Positions 15,001-26,050 are shown, counted from the stretch's first letter. The stretch: DNA of 64,000 nucleotides from Glandiceps talaboti (GCF_964340395.1 NC_135553.1:23205449-23269448); one strand, 5' to 3'. Numbers and translations: made by a program. The notes: generated from the letters alone by a model not told the origin.

Positions 15001-16072
15001 CTGCCTAGAAAATTCAGGTCTGAATTTTCTCCAAATAAGTAAGCTTCGGGTTGGGCAGTTTCAAACCTTTGCCCACCCATCATGAAGTGACTGCCAAAGT
15101 AACATCCTAGTAACAGGAGACATGGTTTGATTGTTATAACAACAAAAAACAAAATATCCCCAATTTTGGAATATGCAATAATAAGAACCGACTTCTTGAT
15201 TTAATAATACAGTAACTGATATAGGACAATTTTTTTACTGTGGTACATAAATGGTATTATTATAAACACTATGTCAAGATGGATTTTACTGTTTAAGGAA
15301 ATTTTAATCCGGAACATATTGTGCACAAACGGTGCATGTCACAAGCCATCGATCCGACAGTGGGTTATAGTAGTAGTGGTACTACTATACTTCATCCTAG
15401 CTGCAATGATTGTAGCCTTATTTTTTATTTTGAGTGGCGTTCTGTTTTTGAGCTTTTTCGATCCCCTGTTCGGTTAAACGACGGAAAGAAAAACAGATAA
15501 AGAAGAAACTACCGGTACTCAAAATCAAAATTAACGCTACAATTATTGCGGTTAGCTTTCTCCATCTTACATATGAACATGTTCCCCGTTGACAATAAAA
15601 TAATTCAGATCACATACTACTATGAATAGTATACTGTCTTTTCATTTTGAAATGTGGTCTTGAATGTGTAAACTCTTATCAACCTAATGTCATTCGTATT
15701 TTTCAATGTACAATACATTTACAGCCATTTTAACCGGTACCGTGCGGCGGTAGACAGTAGACATTTTGTCGACGCAGACATTGATGGCCATGACTCCTTG
15801 TGTTATTGCAAATGGACGAAATATACAGACAGTACTTTCTAGTATAGTTCGTGCAATTTATAAAAAGTGACTAATTCATATATTACAATCGAAGTTGTGG
15901 TGGGCACTGCCTCTATTACAAAACGAACAATTTATGTAACGCTAACATTATCATATTTGTTAATTTGTTTTGTGGAAGTTTTACCTGACTTCGGAGGATA
16001 CCTATAAGCAGAATTTGCGGCGATATCTAGTTCCTCAACACCAGCACTCTGTACACTTGTAAGATTTCCCAT
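1..16072 (-). CDS. MGRN1: Mahogunin-type RING E3 ubiquitin ligase (MGRN1/RNF157 homologue), 14 exons, 3' end outside window
   Basis: E3 ubiquitin-protein ligase of the mahogunin family. Vertebrate members act at endosomal and plasma membranes, ubiquitinating partners such as TSG101 (MGRN1) or neuronal substrates (RNF157). Exons, in transcript order on the minus strand: 16072-15985, 15106-14988, 14538-14441, 13103-12966, 11952-11835, 7911-7842, 6753-6602, 5420-5306, 4677-4630, 4107-4028, 2285-2180, 1838-1778, 1369-1180, 347-1 (partial). Every junction has GT/AG signals and phase carries through all 13 introns, giving at least 576 codons. The N-terminus begins MGNLTS, a myristoylation-type start, then GVEELDIAANSAYRYPPKSG. 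A family-specific beta-rich domain spans about residues 10-240. The C3HC4 RING has Cys275, Cys278, Cys290, His292, Cys296, Cys299, Cys310 and Cys313. A low-complexity Ser/Pro/acidic tail follows. One gene resembles both vertebrate paralogues, so MGRN1 versus RNF157 is not decided; the symbol is the family name. Start chosen as the first ATG giving the conserved N-terminus. Confidence 0.93.
1180..1369 (-). CDS. MGRN1: MGRN1 homologue, coding exon 13
   Basis: 64 codons, acidic and Ser-rich, including SSLGSNSLRGSAVLEEAEEC. The donor GTAAGCATA leads to exon 14. If the donor is skipped, the frame continues for 10 codons to a stop at 1147-1149, giving a possible shorter isoform ending in IDLYYTMH. 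Confidence 0.7.
1778..1838 (-). CDS. MGRN1: MGRN1 homologue, coding exon 12 (basic linker)
   Basis: A 61-nt exon, read as GGQRAVRGDIANEGRTRRGR. No clear residue-level match to vertebrate proteins, but phase in and out (1 and 2) agrees with both neighbours and both splice sites are good (TTTCCAG; GTAGGTT). Moderate confidence. Confidence 0.65.
2180..2285 (-). CDS. MGRN1: MGRN1 homologue, coding exon 11
   Basis: Encodes NLPPGYEAIPLGEALNG and a proline-rich run, matching 'VPPGYEPISLLEALNG' in vertebrate MGRN1. In the human protein a PSAP motif follows closely; here the run is PQPVPPQPPT without P(S/T)AP. Acceptor GTTACTAG, donor GTGAGTA. Confidence 0.87.
2480..2601. repeat. (CAGA)n/(CA)n microsatellite
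   Basis: Compound array in MGRN1 intron 10. Overlapping ORFs on both strands are artefacts. Confidence 0.9.
3649..3922. repeat. (ATAC)n-(ACGC)n-(CA)n compound microsatellite
   Basis: A 274-bp array in MGRN1 intron 10, shifting from ATAC through GTAC and ACGC to CA. Confidence 0.9.
4028..4107 (-). CDS. MGRN1: MGRN1 homologue, coding exon 10
   Basis: Joins to exon 9 to give CPICRAPFRALLQIRA, matching the family 'CPICRLPFRALLQIRA', then LRKKSS and a Thr/Pro/Asp linker. I chose the acceptor at TGACTACACAG over two later AGs because only it restores PFRALL in frame. Donor GTAAGTG. Confidence 0.9.
4630..4677 (-). CDS. MGRN1: MGRN1 homologue, coding exon 9 (RING, second half)
   Basis: A 48-nt exon encoding ADSLRYQSSCCPICRA, with the last zinc ligand pair in CPIC. 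Acceptor TTTCTTTCAG, donor GTAAGTA. One base is carried on. Confidence 0.93.
5306..5420 (-). CDS. MGRN1: MGRN1 homologue, coding exon 8 (RING, first half)
   Basis: Carries the first six zinc ligands: CVIC, then the conserved DLRDTLILPCRH, then CSGC. Acceptor TTATTCAG, donor GTGAGTA; one base carried on. Confidence 0.95.
6602..6753 (-). CDS. MGRN1: MGRN1 homologue, coding exon 7
   Basis: Encodes 51 residues: GHSHILFAAFEKTVDGFALK, then KPLKQKQMVDGVCYLLQEIY and GIENKN. This is the most conserved segment preceding the RING. Acceptor TTCTCAG, donor GTAATAA; phase 0 at the end. Confidence 0.95.
7166..7429. mobile_element. MITE-like element with hairpin termini
   Basis: Inverted termini TATAGGGAAAGTCGTTATTC and its imperfect complement at 7409-7429. 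Each end also carries its own hairpin: TAGCACA/TGTGCTA at 7176-7195 and 7391-7410. Possible TATA or TA target duplication at the outer edges. Lies in MGRN1 intron 6. Confidence 0.6.
7842..7911 (-). CDS. MGRN1: MGRN1 homologue, coding exon 6
   Basis: Encodes FNYDPLKDSIPFVIQCNVEE plus PGE, matching the 'FPVVIQAVVDEGD' strand in the vertebrate protein. Acceptor TGTTTTAG, donor GTAAGGT; one base carried to exon 7. Confidence 0.88.
8985..9077. repeat. (CA)n microsatellite
   Basis: About 93 bp of uninterrupted CA in MGRN1 intron 5, preceded by a short CAGA run. Confidence 0.9.
10081..10216. mobile_element. Foldback element
   Basis: Arms of about 46 bp (AATAATGCATGCCCTCCCAG... and its complement ending at 10216) enclose a second inverted repeat, ATAATGGGC...GCCCATTAT. 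A further pair, CCAATTCCAGTGAATT (near 10237) and AATTCACTGGAATTGG (near 10602), suggests the palindrome may be one end of a ~540-bp element. Lies in MGRN1 intron 5. Confidence 0.55.
11161..11270. mobile_element. 110-bp MITE with perfect 15-bp TIR
   Basis: Termini CAGTCGTCTTGACTT and AAGTCAAGACGACTG are exact inverted copies. A half copy is at 30925-30998. Lies in MGRN1 intron 5. Confidence 0.65.
11835..11952 (-). CDS. MGRN1: MGRN1 homologue, coding exon 5
   Basis: Encodes 40 residues including ETFHFKRGANQQFSQASYVI, matching the family block 'ETVHYKRGVSQQFSLPSF'. Acceptor ATTACAG, donor GTAAAGA; ends in phase 0. Confidence 0.92.
12756..12922. mobile_element. MITE with ~37-bp imperfect TIR
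   Basis: ATTTAGTAGTGAAAATTTCT at the left and the near-complement AGAAATTTTCATTACTAAGT at the right, both extending inward to GAGTCAAAA. The internal block GTCAAAAAATTTCTTGGAAG recurs at about 5508-5527. Sits just 3' of exon 4 of the MGRN1 homologue. Confidence 0.6.
12966..13103 (-). CDS. MGRN1: MGRN1 homologue, coding exon 4
   Basis: Encodes the acidic linker and the YTIEFTFDSEAKVGITFHYF strand region, corresponding to the 'LEFTFDADARVAITIYCQA' block of the vertebrate protein. Acceptor CTCCTAG, donor GTAAGTA. Confidence 0.9.
13151..13882 (+). mobile_element. Pearl-like element family B, copy 1 (150-bp tandem units)
   Basis: One end has a small hairpin GTCATTgagAATGAC (13154-13168) and TAGTCCCCGC. 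The other end has a hairpin AGTCCCCG (13849-13856) / CGGGGACT (13873-13880) preceded by a GGAC tetranucleotide array. Between them, three units repeat at exactly 150 bp (CTGAGTTATGGCTTT near 13348, 13498, 13648) plus a degenerate fourth. Located in MGRN1 intron 3. No ORF of its own. Confidence 0.6.
14441..14538 (-). CDS. MGRN1: MGRN1 homologue, coding exon 3
   Basis: Encodes FPYPAPQSNEPTKTLKSL followed by INIRKDSLRLVKEN. This matches the conserved 'INIRKDSLRLV' block of the family. Donor GTAGGTA; two bases carry into exon 4. Confidence 0.9.
14988..15106 (-). CDS. MGRN1: MGRN1 homologue, coding exon 2
   Basis: Encodes 40 residues including EAYLFGENSDLNFLGSRP, a hallmark of the mahogunin family. 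The acceptor is TTACTAG and the donor GTAAGAA. One base is carried in and the exon ends in phase 0. Confidence 0.93.
15985..16072 (-). CDS. MGRN1: MGRN1 homologue, coding exon 1
   Basis: Encodes residues 1-29 plus one base. Gly2 and Ser6 fit an N-myristoyltransferase substrate. The segment GVEELDIAANSAYRYPPKSG, completed by exon 2, is nearly identical to the vertebrate N-terminus. The donor reads GTAAAAC on the minus strand. Confidence 0.92.
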
Positions 16073-16199
16073 CTTCTAGCGAAAAATGTTATGAAAACAA
16101 GAGCTCTATAACTGTTAGAAATTGTCTAAATTTCAAAAAACGTCCATGACGTTGACGAGAAAGACGGAAGATATATCTCAAAATGGCCGACCTGTGTTG

Positions 16200-16207
16200 T
16201 GACGTCA
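16200..16207. promoter_or_regulatory. CRE palindrome TGACGTCA
   Basis: A perfect 8-bp CREB/ATF site, directly followed by the ZNF143-like element and preceded by AAATGGCCG (16181-16189), a YY1-like core. Confidence 0.5.
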
Positions 16208-16220
16208 AAATTCCCCTTTA

Positions 16221-16231
16221 TCCCAGCATGC
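16221..16231 (+). promoter_or_regulatory. ZNF143/THAP11-like TCCCAGCATGC element
   Basis: Matches the core of the conserved ZNF143 promoter motif, which is common at bidirectional promoters. It lies about 150 bp upstream of the MGRN1 start codon and 14 bp from the CRE palindrome. Confidence 0.5.
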
Positions 16232-16720
16232 AAAGTTCTATTTACAAACAAATTCTATATTTACATACTTTATACACATACCGATCACAGATGCATAGAT
16301 GACTGCCCTATAAATATGTTGAAGGGAATATATTGTACTTTGATATATCTAATATTGAATTAAATTTATTTTCTCCTCGATTCTGCACTAAAATGACCAT
16401 ATCAATCACCAATCACATTTTCAAATGTTTACAAACAAACCATTACGACATGATGATCACATCGTCCGATTTTTATCCCCAAGACGTGGGAGGGGCCCGA
16501 CAGGAAATACACCATGTATTCGAATTTTCTCGACTTACAATTCGTTTTGTTTTGTAACTAACAGCTTCTAATGTTTGCTACTCCCTCAATAAACGAATTC
16601 AGATACAATGGGGAATGAGACTATTCTTATAAAATCAAAAAAGGAGAGAAAATAACTGAAAACATAAATCAGACCAACGGGTTATCTCACATTTCATGGA
16701 ATAGCGACACGTCATGGCCG

Positions 16721-16788
16721 CCAATGTCTACCTAATTTGCATATCATTTACATATTTAGACAGGCCCATGTTTTGAATTTTAACCAAT
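16721..16788 (+). promoter_or_regulatory. CCAAT boxes and octamer upstream of UBALD
   Basis: CCAAT at 16721-16725 and 16784-16788, and ATTTGCAT at 16735-16742, lie 150-215 bp upstream of the UBALD start codon. Spacing fits NF-Y and POU factor sites; binding is not shown by sequence. Confidence 0.4.
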
Positions 16789-16847
16789 CATAATTCAGAA
16801 TTTCAGTGACTATGCCGTCATCCGTCAATCAAACTCCTGGTCGATGA

Positions 16848-17537
<690 letters not shown>

Positions 17538-18740
17538 ACAAACATGGCGTCCAGTCGAGGGAAGAGCTATATTAATACTAGTGTACATTACGAAACGTAT
17601 TTGTCATAACCCACAATACCACCCAGCCAAATATTGATGGACAGTGGTGTTGCAATTAAAACAATTGGACTGGATGGAAATGTTATTGTGTTTGTAAAGT
17701 GAAATGTGCCAAGGACATATACAATTCACTGAGAAAGATTTGAAAGTTCACTGACAAGAATATTGCGGTCGATATTTAAAGATCAGAGACTATTGGGCTT
17801 CGCAACGGCGTAACGAGGACGTTGGACTTATTAAGTGTTTTGTTTAACGTAGAAGGCAGAGTATGCCTATTATTTTTTTTCATACGTACAAATATAATTA
17901 CGACGTAATCATGAAGTCATTTACACGTAGCGCTCACAAAAATGAGGAAACCTGTCTTCATGTTTTTGCGTTCTCAGGTTCATTTGTATTTGTGTGTGAG
18001 AGGTATTATGTAACAGCGGTTGACAAAATTAACAGAATAGGGAGAAAACGTACACTCATTTGATTAGTTTAATGATCACTAGCAAAGTTATATTTAATCT
18101 TGCAGTAGGTTTTCTCGTGTGCTAATTATAAGCTTAAAACTTGATTAAGATTGATGATGATCAAAAGCAGCACATTCAAATTTGTTGTCAGCTGTCACAG
18201 TGTGTATCTACTGTTTGTTTGTTTTTTATATGTCTTACCTTGCCAGAAATTGATAGTTTTGTAGCCATATCAAGTAGTATATAATGTTTATAAACTTTCT
18301 AGGTGTTCTCTGTAAATGTTTTGATTTTAATTTCACCCACAGTTTAAACTTAGTAGTAGTTACACGTTTGGTAGCAAGTTCTGAGTCAGACAGACAGCAC
18401 TGGTAAGCAGGCAGACTGAGAATATGTGTGAATGATAGAGAAGAGAGATAGAGTGAGCGAGTTTTGTTGAATCTATATAATCCATGGTAACTTGCATGGA
18501 AAGTGTATAATATATATTTGCCAGATAGTCAGGCCCTAGTGTAAATTTGTGACTTTTATATTCCTGGGTTTGAGAGCTTTATTTGACATGCTTGTTTCAA
18601 TTTGAGAAGTATATGAAACAGACATTAACAACCAGTAGTGCATTTTGTATTTGTTTAAAAACCAACGAGATATCCCGACTACTTCAAAAAAAAAAGTTAT
18701 TCACATGAATACAATCTCATAATAAAACCAAATAGAGTGA
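17538..18740 (+). other. Probable UBALD 3' untranslated region
   Basis: No coding signal seen. An AATAAA at 18721-18726 is the best candidate polyadenylation signal, with an ATTAAA at 17656 as an early alternative. The extent is inferred only from these signals. Confidence 0.4.
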
Positions 18741-20258
18741 AATGAAAACAGCTTTGTGATTTGACTATATGTATAGCATGAACTTTGATGTCATCAACAC
18801 AGGTTGACACATGGGTAGCCCTGAGACATGGCTTGATGATGTTGATGAACAATGGGGGGGGGGGGGGGGGAGCAAATATGTTGTTTGATAGCCCAAGTCT
18901 CTAAGCTAACAAATGGATATGGAAAGGGTTGCAACTGTCAATCAGTTGAGTTTGTGTGGTGTATGTTTTGTCATCCATGACTTTCTATGTAATACAAGGA
19001 AGGCTGATTCCTGTAGAGAATCGGGGTGGAGGTGACATCTGCAGTGAAATGCACAACTGGTGCTTTCCTAATTCGTGAATCAAAATGATTAGAGGTTCAT
19101 AGTGGAGTGGCTGTGTTTACTGGTGACGTACAGTTTTAGTGGTGGTTCAGTAGCTATGCAGGGCTATGCATCATTATTGAATTGACATGATAAATGGTTG
19201 CCTTTCACCCCAAGGATGTCATGTTGCTTTACAGATAAGGTCAATACTTAACCAAAAAAAGGTAAATATTGTGATTATTACAAGGGCAACCACCAAAAGC
19301 TGTTTACATCATACTGCAATGTCAACAAGAATGTTGGTTCAATATAGTCATGACCTAAGGCTCAAATGGAAACTTATCATTTTGAAATAAGAAACTTGTA
19401 TCCATCAATGTCAGTTTCAAACATGTCCTGTTAAAACTGAAAATAATAATAGCTTAGCATGCAGAAGGGATGTCATTTAGCAAACACCCCAAGGCTACAT
19501 GGCATATTTAGTGTCTATATAAACATACACAAAACAACCCAATGGCCTCAAGGGGTCATTGTAAATGAAACCAAAATAGTCTATAAGAAGGGAAGTGAAG
19601 AATTTAATAGCTTGATGGGGAGCAATGACATTACATATTTTAAGTGTCAATGAGCAGGGATGTTTTGCAGGTTACAGCCAAATGCCAACAAGTTCTGTAT
19701 GTAGGTCTTTGCCCTGGATAAATACTTCCAGTGTCAGAAAAACAAAGTCTGTTTGAGTCAACCTCGACCATTGACAATTTATTTTGTTTATTAGTGGAGG
19801 GCATTCTGGTTTGTTGTCATTCCTGTTGATAACAAGTCAAGCAAGGTCACACAAACGTACATGTAGGTCAGGTAACAGCTGTTGATGTTTTCATGCTTTG
19901 TTTTGTTTCTGATAAACTTGACCGACTGTAAGTAAATGATGTGTGCATACATAAATACACAACAATTGTAAATCTACTATACATGTAGAGGATATGAAGT
20001 CTATGTCCCCAATAGCATAAGTGATCTAATTATGCATATATCTGCATGCAGGAAGCTCATTGATACTCTCCAAGGACAGAATAGCTTTCCCACTGTTTAC
20101 CTTCCATACAGCTGTAGGCCTTCCTCTTATATTACAGTCTCTCTACAACAAACTATTCAGTTCACTTTCAACACACACAAGGAAGAATTGTCTTGTCTGT
20201 GCTATCAGTATGTGGAAAAGAACCAATACTAATAGAATTGATTTAGCACCATGCATCA
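18741..20258. other. Intergenic stretch without a recognised gene
   Basis: Contains a G17 run at 18854-18870. Short ORFs have random-looking composition and no splice context. Nothing further identified. Confidence 0.5.
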
Positions 20259-21602
20259 TTTTTTAGCACAACTGAACTTTTAGTAGTTCAATAGTGCCAG
20301 ATAGGCATGGTACTGTGTGTGTGTGTGTGTGTGTGTGTGCGTGATGTAAATTCAAAAACCACTGGGCAGATTGTTTTGTTATTTGGTGGGGATGATGCAT
20401 TTGGTGTCTAGTTGGGAGATTGTTGACATGACAATGATCGCACCAAAGATCTGCATTTTGGACCAAAAAAAAAAAGATTTTTGGTAAAAATAAACAAGCT
20501 CAAAACCATTGGCGAGAGTCACTTGAAATTTGGTGAAGATATTAATTAATAGGTTGTGTGCACAACCAAGTTATCCCGATGGGATCACACGACGTTATCC
20601 CATCGGTGATATGCAAATGAAGAATAAAAATGAGTCTGTGGTCAAAAATCTTGATTCCAAAAGTGGCTGATTTGGCTGAAATTTCACACGGATGTTTCTG
20701 GGGATGTACAGATCAAGAGATATTAATTACATGGTGATCCCATGACATATGCAAATTAGGGCTAGAACATAGTGGTTTGGGTCATATTTTCTTCAATAAT
20801 ACTAGGCAGATATGATTTTCATTGTTTTATTGATCTCATTAAATCGTTAAAAATTATGGGGTACTTAACATAATGCAACAAGTTCATGCCAGTGGCACTT
20901 CAATTAATCTATCCTTGAGATTGCTTGGAAACCTTTTCCAAGTTCTAACACAAACTGAACTGGAGTTTAGTTGAAGGTAAGGTGCCTTTCTGTCTGTCCA
21001 TCTTTCTTGTGGGTGATGCAAGTGATTTTGGTATGAAACTTTACTCTCAAATTACTGGGGTTGAAATTTGGTAATTCTTACATATTAGTGACCCTACTAA
21101 CATGACCACGCCCGTAGTAAGAGTCAAATGATATGATCTATTGCAAATATAAGAACTGGAATGGGTAGGCAAATTGATTGAAGAAACAGTTTCAAAACAT
21201 GCAAATGTCCTTAGGAAGAAGAACACGCCCATAGCAACAGGTAAGTGATGATGTATAATGCCAATGTAACACAAGGGAAGGCAAATGAAAAATAAAATTC
21301 ATAAATGTATGCAGATATGCCCAGCAACAAGACCACTCCCATAGCAAAAATTAAACAATTGTGTATATTGCAGATATAACATCATGGATGGGTAGGCATG
21401 GGATTAAATCTTCAAAAAATGTAAGCAAATATGCCTGGCGACAAGATCATGCCCATAGCAACAGCCAAGCAATGGTGTTTATAGCTGATATGACATTAGG
21501 GAATGGAAGGCAAGTGAATACACATTCAAAAATGTATGCAAATATGGCTAACAAGAAGACCACTAGTAGAAAACAGTTGTACAGCAACGCCATTGGCACT
21601 CT
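20259..21602 (+). mobile_element. Pearl/HINE-like element family A, copy A
   Basis: Starts TTTTTTAGCACAACTGAAC with an imperfect hairpin (TAGCACAACTGAAC paired with GTTCAATAGTGCCA), then a short GT array (20312-20341). A conserved body of A/T-rich sequence follows, then about five degenerate ~113-bp monomers containing 'ACGCCCATAGCAACAG'. It ends in CAGTTGTACAGCAACGCCATTGGC. No coding capacity. The architecture matches Helentron-derived non-autonomous elements (HINE, including bivalve pearl). Confidence 0.6.
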
Positions 21603-24119
21603 TATTTTGCAGTCCCTGTGAGGTAGTAGGACTGCTCAGTTACTGAGAAGGGGACGATTTTGCATAAATAGTCGAAAATAGCAAATTGTGCAATTACTAT
21701 GTACTGCAGGGATACCCAAGATTGACGCTTAGCTCACTGACTGATTTAGAAGGAGATATATAATCTCAAAGTAACTAATGTTTTAGATAGTACACAGACA
21801 AGGGAAATTGGGTAGCAGTAGTAAACAAGTCCAAAGTCTACATCTTTCGGGGTTTTTTTTGTTGAAGTTGACCAAGAGCAAATGTCATATATATTAGTTA
21901 GTAAACAAGTTATTCAGACAAGTTTTGGCAGGGAATGTATGATACCAATTCCTGCAAATTAATTAGTAAACATTTGTTATAAAGTAACAGCAATAATTTG
22001 TATATTTGGACGTGATCCAATTACTAGTAGTTATGCAAATTAGGAGTAATGTTAGTGTTGGTGATATCATAGCCAGGCTATGGCCAGTGAAACTATTATC
22101 TGTAGTTAAATACGACATGGTATGTGTTTAGTTACAGACAGCATATTATATAACGAAGTGATTCAAGAATTCGAAAATGTCTTTATATATGTTTTCAACC
22201 CATTACCACAAGTGTTCTCGATTGTTTTGCTTTTGCTTTCCACCTTTCGTATATATATATATATATTGCTTAAATTTATAAAATTGAAATGAACGGAAAG
22301 CCTAGTTCACCCCTTTCCTCTAACACTTTTAACTTCTTTTTATAAAACGTGTGCTCCTTAGTAAATCCGTCGTATCTCTTCAAAAGGCTGCCCTTTCTAT
22401 CCTTTGTCCCCGGTACGTCATCAACTGTCATTCTGTTCAGCCTTCCGTCGTCTTTTCAATAGCTTCCACTTTCTTTCCCTCTGTATTGATCCGGTATATT
22501 TTGTTCCTGTACTCTAGTACCTACTTACTGTCTCCACTCCCCACGTCCGTTATGTTCCAATTAACTCCCGGGTTCCAACTGCGTGCCTGAGCGCATGTGC
22601 ACGTTCATTTCTATCGAAACCTTCCCTAGTAGTAACACTCAATGAATGCCCACAGTTATTATTTGTGGTCAAATTTCATATTGCGAATAGTTTTGGGTTG
22701 TATTTTCATTTATTTCTGTTTGTGCAGCTGAGCATTTCCAACCATCGCTTAACCTATTAAAAGTGATTATATTAGACTCTCTAATTGAAACTACGTATAC
22801 CTATCAGTATGACATAGCTGCATGAAATACTAATGTTACACGTCCACGAAAATGTGAACGTTTGGTAGAAAATGTATACGTAGCGATATTGGGAAATGTA
22901 ATATTGTTTTGAAACCTATTTTAAAAGTATATTTAGAGTTTTTGAGCAATGTTGGTAGGGAGGACGATTTTACTGATTTTTTTTTCAGAACATTTTAATA
23001 CTACAATAGATCGCAGATACGTTTACACCATATGTCACTGTGATGCTATTGACATTCAGAAGTGTTTTGCACAGTTTCAGGTTATTAATAATAATATGCA
23101 AACTGCGCGCGTCATTATTACAACTACATGTGTGTACAGCCGTACATTTATCGTTCTCATCCAAACATGATTTCGAAAAAAAATACAATCTTTCAATTTT
23201 TCTATTTGTCGAAAAGCATGGATGGGAGTTGTACTGATCCCCTTTGAACCGTGGCGATTTACTGTAATTAACACAGAGGAAATTATTATTGAGTTGTGTT
23301 TCAATAATCAAAAAATGTTTGAATAAGAGCCACATTCAACCAACAAAACCTATATAGAAGTACACACCTGTCTGATTAGTAACGTAGCAGTATCTGTCTT
23401 TTCGAATTCAATGAGTGTATAAGCAGAACTAAATCACAGTGGGTGGGCAGAGCCAGAGTTATAATATACATGTATACTTTAAACTTGAGCTTGGCAGTTT
23501 GAGCTGGTTTGTTTTGGTTGGTCACTCAGGCTGTTTATAATATGATCTGGTTACTTCCAGTTATTACACATAGATTCTTCATTTCAGTGTCTGTTGATGT
23601 TTCCAGACATGGCCCTTTATCAATTATGGTTGATCATTGAAAATTGACGCAAATATGATTTCCGCTGTACATGTGATCGAGATGTTAAGTTGCACACTGT
23701 GTATGTACAGATGTATAACTATGTACCACGTCTCACCAACAGTGATCAATATTAATCAAACTGAATAGTTTGCATAATTATTTGTTGTTCAAACCTACCC
23801 CTGCCGGCTGTTCAGGATTTGTTGTTAGCGATGAAAAGATTCAGAGATTAAGATTATCATATTTAGTAATAAAGTTCTTGTTTTATTGACTGTCATTTGC
23901 ACTGACATTTTGGATACCCATATCTTGTGGAAGTACGGGAATGAACATGTGTTTTACAGCTAAGCGTACTAAAATCAAGAAAATAAAATAAGCTTTCCTT
24001 CAAAGAATAAAATGTGGGAATTATCAAAAGAGCACTAAAACTTAAGTAAGCACTGGAAGATAATTCAAAAGTATGTACACAGGACAGAAATTTTGGGGGG
24101 TTTTAGTGTATGTATTTTG
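21603..24119. other. Intergenic stretch, no gene recognised
   Basis: A pyrimidine-rich segment at 22,290-22,600 stands out in composition but has no family match or convincing splice pattern. Other ORFs are short and A/T-driven. Confidence 0.45.
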
Positions 24120-24166
24120 TGTCTTTCTTTCTTTCTTTCTTTCTTTCTTCCTCTTTCTTTCTTTTT
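24120..24166. repeat. (TTTC)n microsatellite
   Basis: Polypyrimidine tetranucleotide array, immediately upstream of the 24.19-kb foldback element. Confidence 0.85.
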
Positions 24167-24191
24167 GCATGACTGTGTGACTTACCATACC

Positions 24192-24257
24192 TAGCCTTGA
24201 GTCAAGTCGTGAGGGGATTTTGGCTGTCTCCCCTTCCCACGACTTGACTCTAGGCTA
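24192..24257. mobile_element. 66-bp foldback element
   Basis: TAGCCTTGAGTCAAGTCGTG pairs with CACGACTTGACTCTAGGCTA around a pyrimidine/purine loop region. A near-perfect hairpin with no coding content. Confidence 0.55.
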
Positions 24258-24919
24258 TATATATCCCGGGGTTATACCATATCCATATCCCCTACTTGGA
24301 ATACACACATAGTTTTATACTACCATCATGACCATTCATTGTCACGCGGACAACAGTGGTGTTACATGTTCTTCCGGATGCTAAATAGAGAAGGGTGTAC
24401 TCAATGGGGTCCAGGATGTGGTCAAAGTACGGGGTGTGTCATCCCTACTGAGACACATACATGACAGGAATGTACGCTGTTGTTTTTACGGAGATGGAAT
24501 ACCAACGATATCATTCAAAATTACAGATTGCTCTCACACATAATATGTATATAGTACAACCCACTTCATGTTAGTGTTCACTGACTCTGTTTTCGCCACA
24601 CTACGCATAAACCAATAGGAAACTGTACAGCAGGTTGAATGAATACATTTTCTTGCTACATTTTGTCCAAGTGAACTTACCTGCTGCCACCATGCAGAAC
24701 CCGATACAGACATCAAAACATTGGCGCTGACGTGTCTGCGTCTAGTTACAGTACTTATATAACTGGTTTATTTCATTTAGATAAAATGTAGCAATAAATT
24801 GCGATTTTGCTATCTAATGCGCTGAATATGTAGGTTTTTTTTATTGGTTTCATGGTTGCATCAAATAGAACCAGTAAATACTTCCTTGAAACGGGCTGTA
24901 TAAATTAGCATTCTTCATC

Positions 24920-25030
24920 TATCTGTTTAGTCTAGTTCCTATACAGTATCGTTACGAGTTATACTTCACTTCGCTCAGCCTGTGGTTAGACCACAGGCTG
25001 GTCACCCAGACTATTATCTCTTAGGACTCG
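24920..25030. repeat. Dispersed repeat with 11-bp hairpin (copy at 53,205-53,300)
   Basis: Both sites share TTTAGTCTAG, CAGTATCGTTACGA, TTATAC, GGTTAGACCACAG and CACCCAG. In this copy CAGCCTGTGGT and ACCACAGGCTG form a perfect hairpin with a TAG loop. Confidence 0.5.
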
Positions 25031-25887
25031 GAGTTCAACATTTGTATTATTCTATGGTGTTATGTACACACAGACACGATATTTCAGCAGTGATATTGAT
25101 GTTTGCTAAATTCCACATTAATAAAATTGGAGTTACAGGCTATGTTTTCCTTGATTTATGTTTGCGCTTATTTACTGTTATTAAAATTTGTAATATCCAA
25201 TTCAATTATAGTTATGTAGTGACCCTACACGGTACATGTATTGTAGATCTATATCTATGCATTGCGCATCCTCAGAAGGCCTAAATGTCAAGCCGACATT
25301 GAGAAAATCTCAAAAATATCATACCTACTTTGTTGTGACAGAGTATCCAATGTGATATTTTTTTTATATAGAATAACTTAGTTGACATTTAGAATTTCTG
25401 TCCTATCGTTAACGCTTTCTTTCAGTAAATAATTCTCACAATTCGAGAGGTTATGTCATCATTTTTCTATGTACATGTGTAGTGTGTGTTCGACCATAAA
25501 CTGGTTTGATCTTCTACTGTTTATATTGCGTATTTAATTCAAACTGTCAGTCACGCAAATATTGTTTTATTTTGCAAAATTTTAATGCTATCGATATCAT
25601 ATCTATAGCCAGGAACGTTAATTAAGGTCCACTAGACCATGACGACAACTTACGCTCTTCCGTTCACCAAGGGATTGTATGGGCTCTTGATTATAGAGAC
25701 AACGATAGAACATCAACAGCACTGATTACTGATCTAAAATGTATCGGACTATTTTATCTTTTTCAAATTTTAATCTGCCGAGATGACGTTCGTTGGACAT
25801 AGACGTAACCATGGTTACAGGCAGATAACATTCATGATAATATTAAGCGCAATATAAGTCATCATTCTCATCAGGAATCAGTGTTTA

Positions 25888-26050
25888 TTATTTTATATTA
25901 TATTATATTATATTATATTATATTATATTATACTATATTGTGTTGTGTTGTGTTGTGTTGTGTTGTGTTATGTTACGCTACGTTACGTTACATTATATTA
26001 TACTATATCATATTATATTATATTATATTATATTATATATTATCATATAT
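25888..26050. repeat. (TATTA)n/(TGTTG)n pentanucleotide array
   Basis: A continuous 5-bp phase passes from TTATA to TTGTG to TTACG and back to TTATA over about 160 bp. Confidence 0.85.

Noticed and set aside
22351-22590. 79-codon plus-strand ORF in a pyrimidine-rich segment
   Set aside because: Composition follows the C/T-rich sequence; no family match.
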